Assembly: GCA_021802685.1 (NCBI GenBank) | Contig: JAJZRM010000053.1 | Span: forward strand, 1-11,249 | Origin: Deltaproteobacteria bacterium | Lineage (GTDB): Bacteria > Desulfobacterota > Deferrimicrobia > Deferrimicrobiales > Deferrimicrobiaceae | Reading direction: 5' to 3' | DNA: 11,249 nt | In this document: positions 1 through 5,231 of the stretch, in pieces | How positions within the stretch are numbered: the stretch's first letter is position 1 | Layout of the letters: every line of letters begins with the position of its first letter | Notes under the pieces: generated by a model | Databases searched by the model: none | Told to the model about the DNA's origin: nothing | Seen by the model: the letters and a program-made list of their open reading frames with translations, nothing else | Position numbers and translations under genes: made by a program

Positions 1-408
1 CCGAGCGACGAGGAGATCGCGGAGCGGATGGACATTCCGCTCGAGAAGGTCCGCAAGGTCCTGAAGATCGCGAAGGAGCCCATCTCCCTCGAAACGCCGA
101 TCGGGGAGGAGGAGGACAGCCACCTGGGCGATTTCATCGAGGACAAGAACACGGCGTCCCCGGTGGATTCCGTGATCAATATCGACCTCGCGGAGCAGGT
201 GGACAAGGTGCTGGGCAGCCTGACGCCCCGGGAAGAGCGGGTTCTTCGGATGCGCTTCGGAATCGGCGAGAAGTCGGACCACACCCTCGAGGAGGTGGGG
301 CAGGACTTCGAGGTGACCCGGGAGCGGATCCGGCAGATCGAGGCGAAGGCGCTCCGGAAGCTGCGCCACCCGAGCCGCAGCAAACGCCTGCGGACGTTTC
401 TCGAATAG
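1..408 (+). CDS. rpoD: RNA polymerase primary sigma factor, C-terminal part (5'-truncated by window edge)
   Basis: This is the last 135 residues of the housekeeping sigma-70 factor, which directs RNA polymerase to -35/-10 promoters. The frame is open from base 1, so the gene starts outside the window; the ATG at 28 is internal. Residues 1-28 look like the end of region 3. Around residues 29-48 is the acidic region 3.2 'finger' (SLETPIGEEEDS). Residues 66-90 match region 4.1 (LTPREERVLRMRFGIG). Residues 95-122 are the region 4.2 helix-turn-helix that reads the -35 element, with the near-invariant EVTRERIRQIEAKALRKLR. The protein ends HPSRSKRLRTFLE, as is usual for RpoD of Proteobacteria. The intact region 4.2 fits the TTGACA-type -35 elements at 427 and 3446. 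Family assignment is secure; RpoD rather than an RpoS-type paralogue is inferred from the finger and the C-terminal tail. Confidence 0.97.
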   Translation, partial: PSDEEIAERMDIPLEKVRKVLKIAKEPISLETPIGEEEDSHLGDFIEDKNTASPVDSVINIDLAEQVDKVLGSLTPREERVLRMRFGIGEKSDHTLEEVGQDFEVTRERIRQIEAKALRKLRHPSRSKRLRTFLE

Positions 409-426
409 CGTGGGAGCGGCCGGCCA

Positions 427-456
427 TTGACATGCCGGAGACGGTGGTAAGATAAT
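427..456 (+). promoter_or_regulatory. Sigma-70 promoter of the tRNA gene
   Basis: A perfect -35 hexamer TTGACA (427-432) is followed after 18 nt by GATAAT (451-456), five of six matches to the -10 consensus. Transcription should start near 463, giving a leader of about 20 nt before the tRNA at 485. It lies just after the rpoD stop codon, so the tRNA appears to have its own promoter. Seen in the sequence; activity is inferred. Confidence 0.75.
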
Positions 457-484
457 GCTCGTTTCCATTCGGATTCCATGATTC

Positions 485-561
485 GGGCCCATAGCTCAGT
501 TGGTCAGAGCCACCGGCTCATAACCGGTCGGTCCCTGGTTCGAGGCCAGGTGGGCCCACCA
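485..561 (+). tRNA. tRNA with CAU anticodon, probably tRNA-Ile2 (lysidine type)
   Basis: A full 77-nt cloverleaf can be folded by eye. The acceptor stem is GGGCCCA (485-491) with TGGGCCC (551-557), then discriminator A558 and encoded CCA (559-561). The D-stem is GCTC/GAGC, the anticodon stem ACCGG (512-516) with CCGGT (524-528), and the T-stem CCTGG/CCAGG. The 7-nt anticodon loop carries CAT at 519-521. It is not the initiator: pair 1-72 is G-C, not mismatched, and the anticodon stem lacks the GGG/CCC run. Acceptor pairs C4-G69 and C5-G68 resemble TilS recognition features of E. coli tRNA-Ile2, so isoleucine (AUA-reading, after lysidine modification) is favoured over elongator methionine, without certainty. 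C26 and G60 in the T-loop are slightly unusual. Confidence 0.93.
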
Positions 562-616
562 ATGAAGAAGTTCTTATGCATCAACGCATAACCGGGTCGA
601 CAAACACGGTCGAGGG

Positions 617-647
617 AAATGCACCGGGCACCGGTGCATTTTTATTT
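617..647 (+). terminator. Rho-independent terminator after the tRNA
   Basis: AAATGCACCGG (617-627) and CCGGTGCATTT (631-641) form a perfect 11-bp stem with a 3-nt loop GCA, followed by TTATTT. The U-rich tail directly after a stable stem is the classic intrinsic terminator form. It closes the tRNA unit that starts at the promoter at 427. Confidence 0.88.
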
Positions 648-664
648 GACGGGGCGGCGAGGCG

Positions 665-1807
665 GTGAGACGGGCTCCCGTCACCGTGAAGGACGTGTGG
701 CGGGCGCTCGACGACCATTTTCCCTTCGCCCACCGGGCGGAATGGGACAACGTCGGGATCCTCCTGGGAGATCCCGGGTCCGCCGTCCGGGCGGTCGCGG
801 TCGCCCTCGACGCCACCCCCGCGGTGCTCTCCTCCCTCCGGCGGCGCCCCGCCGACCTGCTGGTCACGCACCACCCCGTCGTGTTTTCCCCCTTGAAATC
901 GGTCCGGCCGGACCATCCTCCCTCCGCCGCGGCATACGCGCTTCTGCGGTTGGGCGTGTCCGCGATTTCGGCGCACACCAACGCCGACGTCGCCCCCCGC
1001 GGCGTGTCGTACGCGATGGCGCGCCGCCTGGGGCTGCGCGGCATCCGGCCGCTGATCCCCGGGGAGCCGTCCTCCGACGCCTGCAAGATCGTCGTGTTCG
1101 TCCCGCCGGAGCGCGCGGACGACGTCCTGTCCGCCGCCGCGGAGGCCGGCGGGGGGCGCATCGGCGGGTACGACCGGTGCTCGTTCCGCTCCGCAGGCGC
1201 GGGGACGTTCCGCGGGTCGGAAGGGACCGACCCGTTCATCGGAGCCGCGGGCAGGGAAGAGCGCGTCGAGGAGGTCCGGCTGGAGACGGTGGCGGCGGGG
1301 AGCCTCGTTCCGAAGGTGCTGCGGGCGATCCGGGCGCGCCACCCGTACGAGGAACCCGCCATCGACGTCATCCCCCTGCGAGGCGGGGCGCTGGGGGGCG
1401 GGGTCGGGGCCGTGGGGGACCTGCCGGCCCCCGCAACCCTTACGGAAGCGCTCGATGCGGTGCGCCGGCGCCTGCGTCCCGCATGGATCAAGACGGCCGG
1501 GCCCCGCCGGAAAACGGTGCGGCGCGTGGCGCTCGTCGGGGGAAGCGGAGCGGAGTTCGCCGACGCCGCGCGCGATTCGGGCGCGGACCTGTTCATCACC
1601 GGCGACGTGAAGTACCACCAGGCGCTCGAGGCGGCGGCGGGTGCGATGCCCGTGGCGGACATCGGGCACGCCTCGGGGGAGCGGTGGATCCTGCCGGAGT
1701 TCCGGCGGGTTCTCCTTGCGCGGTTCCGCGGGATCGTCGCGGTCCGCGTCATCAACGAAGAAGAACCCCTGCGGGCGGTGCCGCGGGGGGATCACGGGGA
1801 GGGATGA
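665..1807 (+). CDS. Nif3/DUF34 family protein (YqfO-like, with central PII-like insert)
   Basis: 380 residues from a GTG start. An in-frame TGA at 647 rules out any start further upstream, and GGCGAGGCG just before 665 could serve as a weak ribosome site. Nif3 proteins are toroidal dimetal proteins, often annotated 'GTP cyclohydrolase 1 type 2'; their true substrate is not settled. Visible hallmarks are EWDNVGILLG (26-35), metal-binding THHP (68-71), SAHTNADV (102-109), TGDVKYH (312-318) and the GH...E pair (334-339) at the C-terminal metal site. The length of 380 rather than about 250, together with residues ~139-237 between the two halves of the fold, indicates the PII/CutA-like insert seen in Bacillus YqfO. 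All main metal ligands seem present, so the protein is probably functional. Its stop overlaps the leader of the zinc-ribbon gene, so the two are likely co-translated. Confidence 0.93.
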   Translation: MRRAPVTVKDVWRALDDHFPFAHRAEWDNVGILLGDPGSAVRAVAVALDATPAVLSSLRRRPADLLVTHHPVVFSPLKSVRPDHPPSAAAYALLRLGVSAISAHTNADVAPRGVSYAMARRLGLRGIRPLIPGEPSSDACKIVVFVPPERADDVLSAAAEAGGGRIGGYDRCSFRSAGAGTFRGSEGTDPFIGAAGREERVEEVRLETVAAGSLVPKVLRAIRARHPYEEPAIDVIPLRGGALGGGVGAVGDLPAPATLTEALDAVRRRLRPAWIKTAGPRRKTVRRVALVGGSGAEFADAARDSGADLFITGDVKYHQALEAAAGAMPVADIGHASGERWILPEFRRVLLARFRGIVAVRVINEEEPLRAVPRGDHGEG

Positions 1808-1814
1808 GACCTTG

Positions 1815-2540
1815 ATGGAGCAGGTGAAGTTCCTGATCGATCTGCAGGATGTCATGAGCCAGGCGAAACGGCTCGAGGAGGAGAAGCAGAGGATCCCGCT
1901 CGAGGTGTCGGACCTGAAGAGCCTGTTCGATGAGCGGGAGGCGTCGTTCCTCGCCGCGAACCAGGAGTTCGAAGCGTTGCGGCAGCTGCGCCGGGAGAAG
2001 GAACGGGAGATCGAGGAGGAGCGGGACAAGGTCGAGCGCGCGAAGGCGAAGCTCATGTCGATCAAGACCAACAAGGAATATTACGCGATGCTCAAGGAGA
2101 TCGAGGGGACCCGGCGGTCCAACACCGCGCGGGAGGATGAACTCCTCTCCCTCCTGTCGAAGTACGAGGAGGCGGAAAAGCGGCTTTCCGAGCGGAAGGC
2201 CGAACTCGACGAGGTGACGGGAAGGTACCGGGAGCGGATGGTCGATGTGGAGGCCCGGATGGGCTCCTTCGACGAGAACATCGGGAAGATCCTCACCCGC
2301 AAGCGGCAGGTGGCGTCGAAACTGGAGGCGGGGCTCGTGCGCCGTTTCGAGATGATCTTCGAACGGCGGGACGGGCTGGCCATCATCGCCGCGAGGAACT
2401 CCTCCTGCACCGGGTGCCACATGAACATCTCTCCGCAGCTGTTCAACCTGCTGCAGCGGGAAGACCGGATCCACGCCTGCCCGAACTGCAGCCGGATCCT
2501 GTATTACGAACCCGCGGAAGAAAAGGCGGCCGGCGAGTGA
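1815..2540 (+). CDS. Coiled-coil C4 zinc-ribbon protein (zf-RING_7 / DUF164 family)
   Basis: 241 residues from ATG 1815. A TTG at 1812 is also in frame and sits 9 nt after GGAGG (1798-1802), so it could be the start; the protein would differ by one residue. Residues ~1-185 are almost entirely charged heptad-like helix (rich in E, K, R), predicted to form a long antiparallel coiled-coil hairpin, with the family hallmark KTNKEYYAMLKEIE at 84-97. The C-terminus holds a zinc ribbon with four cysteines: C198-x2-C201 and C222-x2-C225. No signal peptide or membrane segment is seen, so it should be cytoplasmic. Its molecular function is not established to my knowledge; the fold suggests nucleic-acid or protein binding. 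It sits 7 nt after the Nif3 gene and its stop overlaps the GTG of the RNase HI-like gene, a neighbourhood that recurs in other phyla. Confidence 0.92.
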   Translation: MEQVKFLIDLQDVMSQAKRLEEEKQRIPLEVSDLKSLFDEREASFLAANQEFEALRQLRREKEREIEEERDKVERAKAKLMSIKTNKEYYAMLKEIEGTRRSNTAREDELLSLLSKYEEAEKRLSERKAELDEVTGRYRERMVDVEARMGSFDENIGKILTRKRQVASKLEAGLVRRFEMIFERRDGLAIIAARNSSCTGCHMNISPQLFNLLQREDRIHACPNCSRILYYEPAEEKAAGE

Positions 2541-3034
2541 GCCGGGGGACCGTCACGGTGCGCGTCGACGGGGCGAGCCGGGGGAATCCGGGCCCCGCGG
2601 GCATCGGCGCCGTCGTCGAGTTCGGGGACGGCCGGCGCCCGATCGAACTGTGCGCCTACATCGGGGAAACGACGAACAACGTGGCGGAGTACCGCGCCCT
2701 GCTCCTGGCGCTCGAGGAGGCGGGACGGCACGCCCCCTCCTGCGACCTCACGGTATATTCCGACTCCGAGCTGCTCGTGCGCCAGATCAACGGGGAGTAC
2801 AAGGTCAAGGCGGCGCACCTCCGGCCGCTGCACCTCGAAGCCGTCCGCCGGTTGCGCGCATTTCCGGCGGCCCGTATACTTCATGTAGGGCGCGAGGAAA
2901 ACCGGAGGGCGGATCTCCTGGCGAACCTCGCCATCGACCAGCATCGAAAAGACGTCCGAGGAGGCCAGGCGGCCGCCGGCCCCCATGGCGGGCGGGAGGA
3001 AAGTCCGGGCTCCGCAGGGCAGGGTGCCGGGTAA
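2537..3034 (+). CDS. RNase HI-like ribonuclease (reverse-transcriptase-like RNase H fold)
   Basis: 165 residues from GTG 2537, which overlaps the previous stop (GTGA). The frame stays open further upstream, but that part lies inside the zinc-ribbon gene and has no RNase H similarity. The enzyme is expected to cut the RNA strand of RNA-DNA hybrids in the cytoplasm. The four catalytic acidic residues are visible: D11 (VRVDGASRGNPGP), E51 (NNVAEYRALLLAL), D76 (VYSDSELLV) and D126 (ENRRADLLANLAID); H116 precedes the last. It is shorter than E. coli RnhA and resembles the compact family widely annotated 'RNase HI/reverse transcriptase-like'. The catalytic domain ends near residue 134. Residues 139-165 are rich in G, A and R and are encoded by the 5' end of rnpB, so this tail probably has no selected protein function. 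Whether it is the main RNase H of the cell cannot be told from here. Confidence 0.92.
   Translation: MSRGTVTVRVDGASRGNPGPAGIGAVVEFGDGRRPIELCAYIGETTNNVAEYRALLLALEEAGRHAPSCDLTVYSDSELLVRQINGEYKVKAAHLRPLHLEAVRRLRAFPAARILHVGREENRRADLLANLAIDQHRKDVRGGQAAAGPHGGREESPGSAGQGAG
2852..2880 (+). promoter_or_regulatory. Candidate promoter of rnpB inside the RNase HI-like gene
   Basis: TTGCGC (2852-2857) and TATACT (2875-2880) are separated by exactly 17 nt; the -10 matches five of six consensus bases, the -35 only three. Transcription would start near 2887, about 65 nt before the P1 helix of the RNase P RNA, so a 5' leader would need trimming. rnpB normally needs its own strong promoter and I see no better one closer to 2953. 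Both hexamers also encode conserved protein, so chance is possible. Confidence 0.4.
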
Positions 3035-3356
3035 CACCCGGTGGGGGCGACCCCGAGGACAGCGCCACAGAAAACACACCGCCTCCCGCTTCGGCGGGCG
3101 GTAAGGGTGAAATGGTGAGGTAAGAGCTCACCGCGCGGCGGGCGACCGCCGCGGCATGGCAAGCCCCACCCGGAGCAAGGCCGAATAGGAGGGCGATCCC
3201 GCGGCGGTTTCGCCGGCGGGGAGTAGGGCTGCCCGCCCGATGCCCTCGGGTCCAGGCCGCTAAAGGCTCGCGGTGACGCGCGCCGTAGAGAAATGGCCGC
3301 CCCGCGGCGCGAGCACCGCGCCGCGCACAGAACCCGGCTTACGGCCTCCTCGGACG
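2953..3356 (+). ncRNA. rnpB: RNase P RNA, bacterial type A
   Basis: This is the catalytic RNA of RNase P, which trims the 5' ends of tRNA precursors. The ends are set by helix P1: GTCCGAGGAGGCC (2954-2966) pairs perfectly with GGCCTCCTCGGAC (3343-3355), plus C2953-G3356. Conserved core regions are present: GAGGAAAGTCCGGGCTC (2996-3012) and ACAGAACCCGGCTTA (3327-3341), which form P4; GGTAAGAGCTCACCG (3119-3133); and CACCCGGAGCAAGGCCGAA (3167-3185). Hairpins that can be read include P9 (3027-3041), P12 with a GCGA tetraloop (3134-3153) and an arm near P18 with a GTGA tetraloop (3269-3280). P15 (3198-3220) is a compact hairpin. The total of about 404 nt is normal for the class. The 5' end overlaps the upstream RNase HI-like gene by 82 nt. 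Directly after P1 comes a run of five T (3358-3362), the only termination-like signal seen. Confidence 0.97.
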
Positions 3357-3362
3357 CTTTTT
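3343..3362 (+). terminator. Possible rnpB 3' end signal: P1 strand followed by T5
   Basis: The 3' strand of helix P1 ends at 3355/3356 and is followed by C and then TTTTT (3358-3362). Closing of the 13-14 bp P1 helix before a U run could help release polymerase, but the pairing partner lies about 390 nt upstream, unlike a local terminator hairpin. No other hairpin plus T-run is visible before the mraZ promoter. Confidence 0.25.
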
Positions 3363-3445
3363 CCCCGTTCGCCCACTTGGTAAACGACGTTTTGGATCCT
3401 TCCCACCCGCCGCGCAAAAAACCTTTGCATCCGCCGTGAAATGCC

Positions 3446-3473
3446 TTGACACCCCTTTTTCCCCCGGTAGAAT
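3446..3473 (+). promoter_or_regulatory. Sigma-70 promoter of the mraZ/dcw operon
   Basis: A perfect -35 TTGACA (3446-3451), a 16-nt spacer and TAGAAT (3468-3473), five of six matches to the -10 consensus. The predicted start near 3480 falls just before the three TGGGN boxes at 3484-3508. It is the only strong promoter seen ahead of the division and wall genes and probably drives all of them. Confidence 0.82.
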
Positions 3474-3483
3474 AACCAACAAG

Positions 3484-3508
3484 TGGGTAATTGTGGGGAA
3501 AGGTGGGT
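3484..3508 (+). promoter_or_regulatory. MraZ operator: three TGGGN boxes at 10-bp spacing
   Basis: TGGGT (3484-3488), TGGGG (3494-3498) and TGGGT (3504-3508) are direct repeats, each separated by five bases, so the G-triplets lie on one face of the helix. This is the arrangement known to be bound by MraZ in E. coli and in other bacteria. Here the boxes start a few bases after the predicted transcription start, where bound MraZ would block initiation. The third box lies about 11 nt before the mraZ GTG at 3519 and may also overlap its ribosome site. Repeats are seen directly; MraZ binding is inferred from the family. Confidence 0.85.
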
Positions 3509-3518
3509 AAAGATCGCC

Positions 3519-3971
3519 GTGATCTTCCGGGGGCGCTTCGAATATACCATCGATCCCAAGGGACGGGTGAACATCCCCGCCCCCTTCCGAGACCGTCTCC
3601 AGGAATCGGGCCAGGAGTCGTTTTTCATCACGAACTTCCCGGATTGCCTTTACGCGTTCGCGGCGGACGACTGGGCGCGGATCGAAGAGAAGCTTTCCCT
3701 CGTTTCGAGCACCGACCGCCAGAAGAACGCCTTCGTCCGGTTCTTCCTCGGCGGCGCGGTGGAGGCGATTCCCGACAAGCAGGGACGGATCCTGATCCCG
3801 CCCACGCTGCGCACCTACGCCGCGCTGGAAAAGGATGTCGTCATCCTGGGGATGCCCAACCGGTTCGAGATCTGGTCCCTGGCCCGCTGGCAGCAGGAGA
3901 TGGGCCGGTTCGAGAAGGAAGTGCTTACGGACCCCGAGTTCGCCCGGGAGATCAGCGCCCTCGGGATCTGA
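3519..3971 (+). CDS. mraZ: Transcriptional regulator MraZ
   Basis: 150 residues from GTG 3519, a normal length for MraZ. A GTG at 3483 in the same frame would add 12 residues encoded by the operator itself, and family proteins begin near (M)xFRGxxxxxID, so 3519 is preferred. MraZ is a ring-forming DNA-binding protein with two AbrB/SpoVT-like swapped-hairpin domains that represses its own operon. Both DxxGR signatures are visible: D12-PKGR (followed by VNIPAPFR) and D86-KQGR (followed by ILIPPTLR). The C-terminal part, MPNRFEIWSLARWQQ, is also typical. The gene is first in the dcw operon, downstream of its own promoter and of three TGGGN boxes, and the rsmH start follows 3 nt after its stop. 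The ribosome site is not clear-cut (GGTGGG at 3502-3507, 11 nt away). Confidence 0.95.
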   Translation: MIFRGRFEYTIDPKGRVNIPAPFRDRLQESGQESFFITNFPDCLYAFAADDWARIEEKLSLVSSTDRQKNAFVRFFLGGAVEAIPDKQGRILIPPTLRTYAALEKDVVILGMPNRFEIWSLARWQQEMGRFEKEVLTDPEFAREISALGI

Positions 3972-3974
3972 CCC

Positions 3975-4901
3975 TTGGCGGCCGGGCACATCCCCGTTCT
4001 TTTCCATGAGACGTTGCGATTGCTTGCTCCCGCCCCCGGAGAGGTCTTCCTCGACGGGACGACCGGCGCCGGCGGGCACGCCGCGGAGATCGCCGGAAGG
4101 ATCGGGCCCGGCGGCCTGCTGGTCTGCGCGGACGCGGATCCGTCGATGCTGGAAGCCGCCGGGGAGCGGCTCGGTTCGTTCCCCTGGGTCCGCACGGTCC
4201 GGTCGGACTTTTCGGACTTCGCCGCGCTGCGCGAGGCGGCGGGCGGCAGGAGGTTCGACGGCATGCTTCTCGACCTCGGGATCTCTTCGCTTCAGATGGA
4301 CGATCCGTCCCGGGGCTTCGCTTTCCGGGGAGAGGGGCCTCTCGACATGCGGCGCGACCCCGGCGGCGGCGGGACGACCGCGGCAGAGATCCTCCGCAAT
4401 GCCCGGGAGAAGGAGCTGGCCGATCTTTTCTACGGTTTCGGGGAGGAGCGGTACTCCCGCCGGATCGCCCGGGCCGTGGTGGAACGGAGGAGAAGGGAAC
4501 CGATCCGGACGACCACGGAGCTCGCGGAGCTGGTCGCGAAGGCGATTCCCCGGAAGGGGTGGCCCAGGGGCATCCATCCGGCCACGCGGGTGTTCCAGGC
4601 GCTGCGGATCGCGGTGAACCGGGAGCTGGAATCGCTCGCCGCCTTCCTGGAGGCGTTCCCCGAGCACCTTTCGCCGGGAGGCCGGGTGGCGGTGATCAGC
4701 TTCCACTCCCTCGAGGACCGCCTGGTGAAGACGGCGTTCCGGCGGCATGAACGGGGCGCGGAAGGAAAAGGGGGGACGCTCCGACTGCTGACCAGGAAAC
4801 CGGTCGTGCCGGCGGAACGGGAATCGCGGGAAAACCCCAGGGCCCGCAGCGCCAAGCTTCGGGCGGCACGCAAGGAACTGCCGGAGGAGGAGTCGACATG
4901 A
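3975..4901 (+). CDS. rsmH: 16S rRNA (cytosine-1402-N4)-methyltransferase
   Basis: 308 residues from a TTG start; the next internal ATG would remove the conserved N-terminus (HIPVLFHE, residues 5-12), so TTG is well supported. RsmH (formerly MraW) uses S-adenosylmethionine to methylate N4 of C1402 in the decoding centre of 16S rRNA. Motifs in order: SAM loop DGTTGAGGH (27-35), LLDLGISSLQMD (98-109), RGFAFRGEGPLDMRRD (113-128), HPATRVFQALRIAVNREL (201-218), FHSLEDR (243-249) and the basic tail NPRARSAKLRAARK (287-300). The length is normal for the family. Only a weak ribosome site (GGGAT, 3963-3967) is seen, and the start lies 3 nt after the mraZ stop, which suggests translational coupling. Its stop overlaps the ftsL start (ATGA). 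Confidence 0.96.
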   Translation: MAAGHIPVLFHETLRLLAPAPGEVFLDGTTGAGGHAAEIAGRIGPGGLLVCADADPSMLEAAGERLGSFPWVRTVRSDFSDFAALREAAGGRRFDGMLLDLGISSLQMDDPSRGFAFRGEGPLDMRRDPGGGGTTAAEILRNAREKELADLFYGFGEERYSRRIARAVVERRRREPIRTTTELAELVAKAIPRKGWPRGIHPATRVFQALRIAVNRELESLAAFLEAFPEHLSPGGRVAVISFHSLEDRLVKTAFRRHERGAEGKGGTLRLLTRKPVVPAERESRENPRARSAKLRAARKELPEEEST

Positions 4902-5230
4902 CGAAGATTACCGTGGGCGACGGCGTCTACATCATCACGGAGATCCGGAGGGAAGCTCCGCCGGTGCCGGCGGTGCCCCGCCGGAAAGGGTTCGTCGTCC
5001 TGCTTCTCGCGCTGCTCGGGGTCGGCCTGTTCAACGTGTGGCTTTCGGGGGTGTACATACGGACGGGGTACCGGGTCTCTTCCGCCTTGGAGGAGAAGCG
5101 CACCCTGATGATGCAGAAGGACGTCCTACGGACGGAGATGCTCGCCCTGAAGAGCCCGTCGCGCATCGACGCCATCGCCCGCACCGAGCTGGGCATGGTG
5201 GATCCGCGGATGGAGGGGGTCATCCGGTGA
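4898..5230 (+). CDS. ftsL: Cell division protein FtsL
   Basis: 110 residues from ATG 4898, overlapping the rsmH stop by 4 bp. A very strong ribosome site GGAGGAGGAG (4883-4892) lies 5 nt upstream, inside rsmH. The protein is a small bitopic membrane protein: cytoplasmic residues 1-30, one transmembrane helix at about 31-51 (FVVLLLALLGVGLFNVWLSG), then a periplasmic coiled coil at ~56-86. It ends with the FtsL-typical segment SRIDAIARTELGMVDP (88-103). FtsL forms a complex with FtsB and FtsQ that links the Z-ring to septal wall synthesis by FtsW/FtsI. Sequence identity in this family is low, so position between rsmH and ftsI is an important part of the call. Confidence 0.9.
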   Translation: MTKITVGDGVYIITEIRREAPPVPAVPRRKGFVVLLLALLGVGLFNVWLSGVYIRTGYRVSSALEEKRTLMMQKDVLRTEMLALKSPSRIDAIARTELGMVDPRMEGVIR

Positions 5231-5231
5231 G

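Noticed and set aside
485..561. Initiator tRNA-fMet
   Set aside because: The first pair is G-C rather than the C-A mismatch of initiators, and the anticodon stem lacks three consecutive G-C pairs.
574..591. Small hairpin TTATGC/GCATAA with a 6-nt loop after the tRNA
   Set aside because: Only 6 bp, AT-rich, no T-run; the strong terminator lies further on at 617-647. Perhaps a processing feature, but unsupported.
2754..2759. TATATT as an rnpB -10 element
   Set aside because: No acceptable -35 hexamer at 16-18 nt upstream, and it is almost 200 nt from rnpB; the element at 2875 is better.
3372..3405. Two reversed TGGG boxes (CCCA at 3372 and 3402, 30 bp apart) as extra MraZ sites upstream of the promoter
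   Set aside because: Single short G-runs are expected by chance in GC-rich DNA, and MraZ sites are clusters at 10-bp spacing, which these are not.
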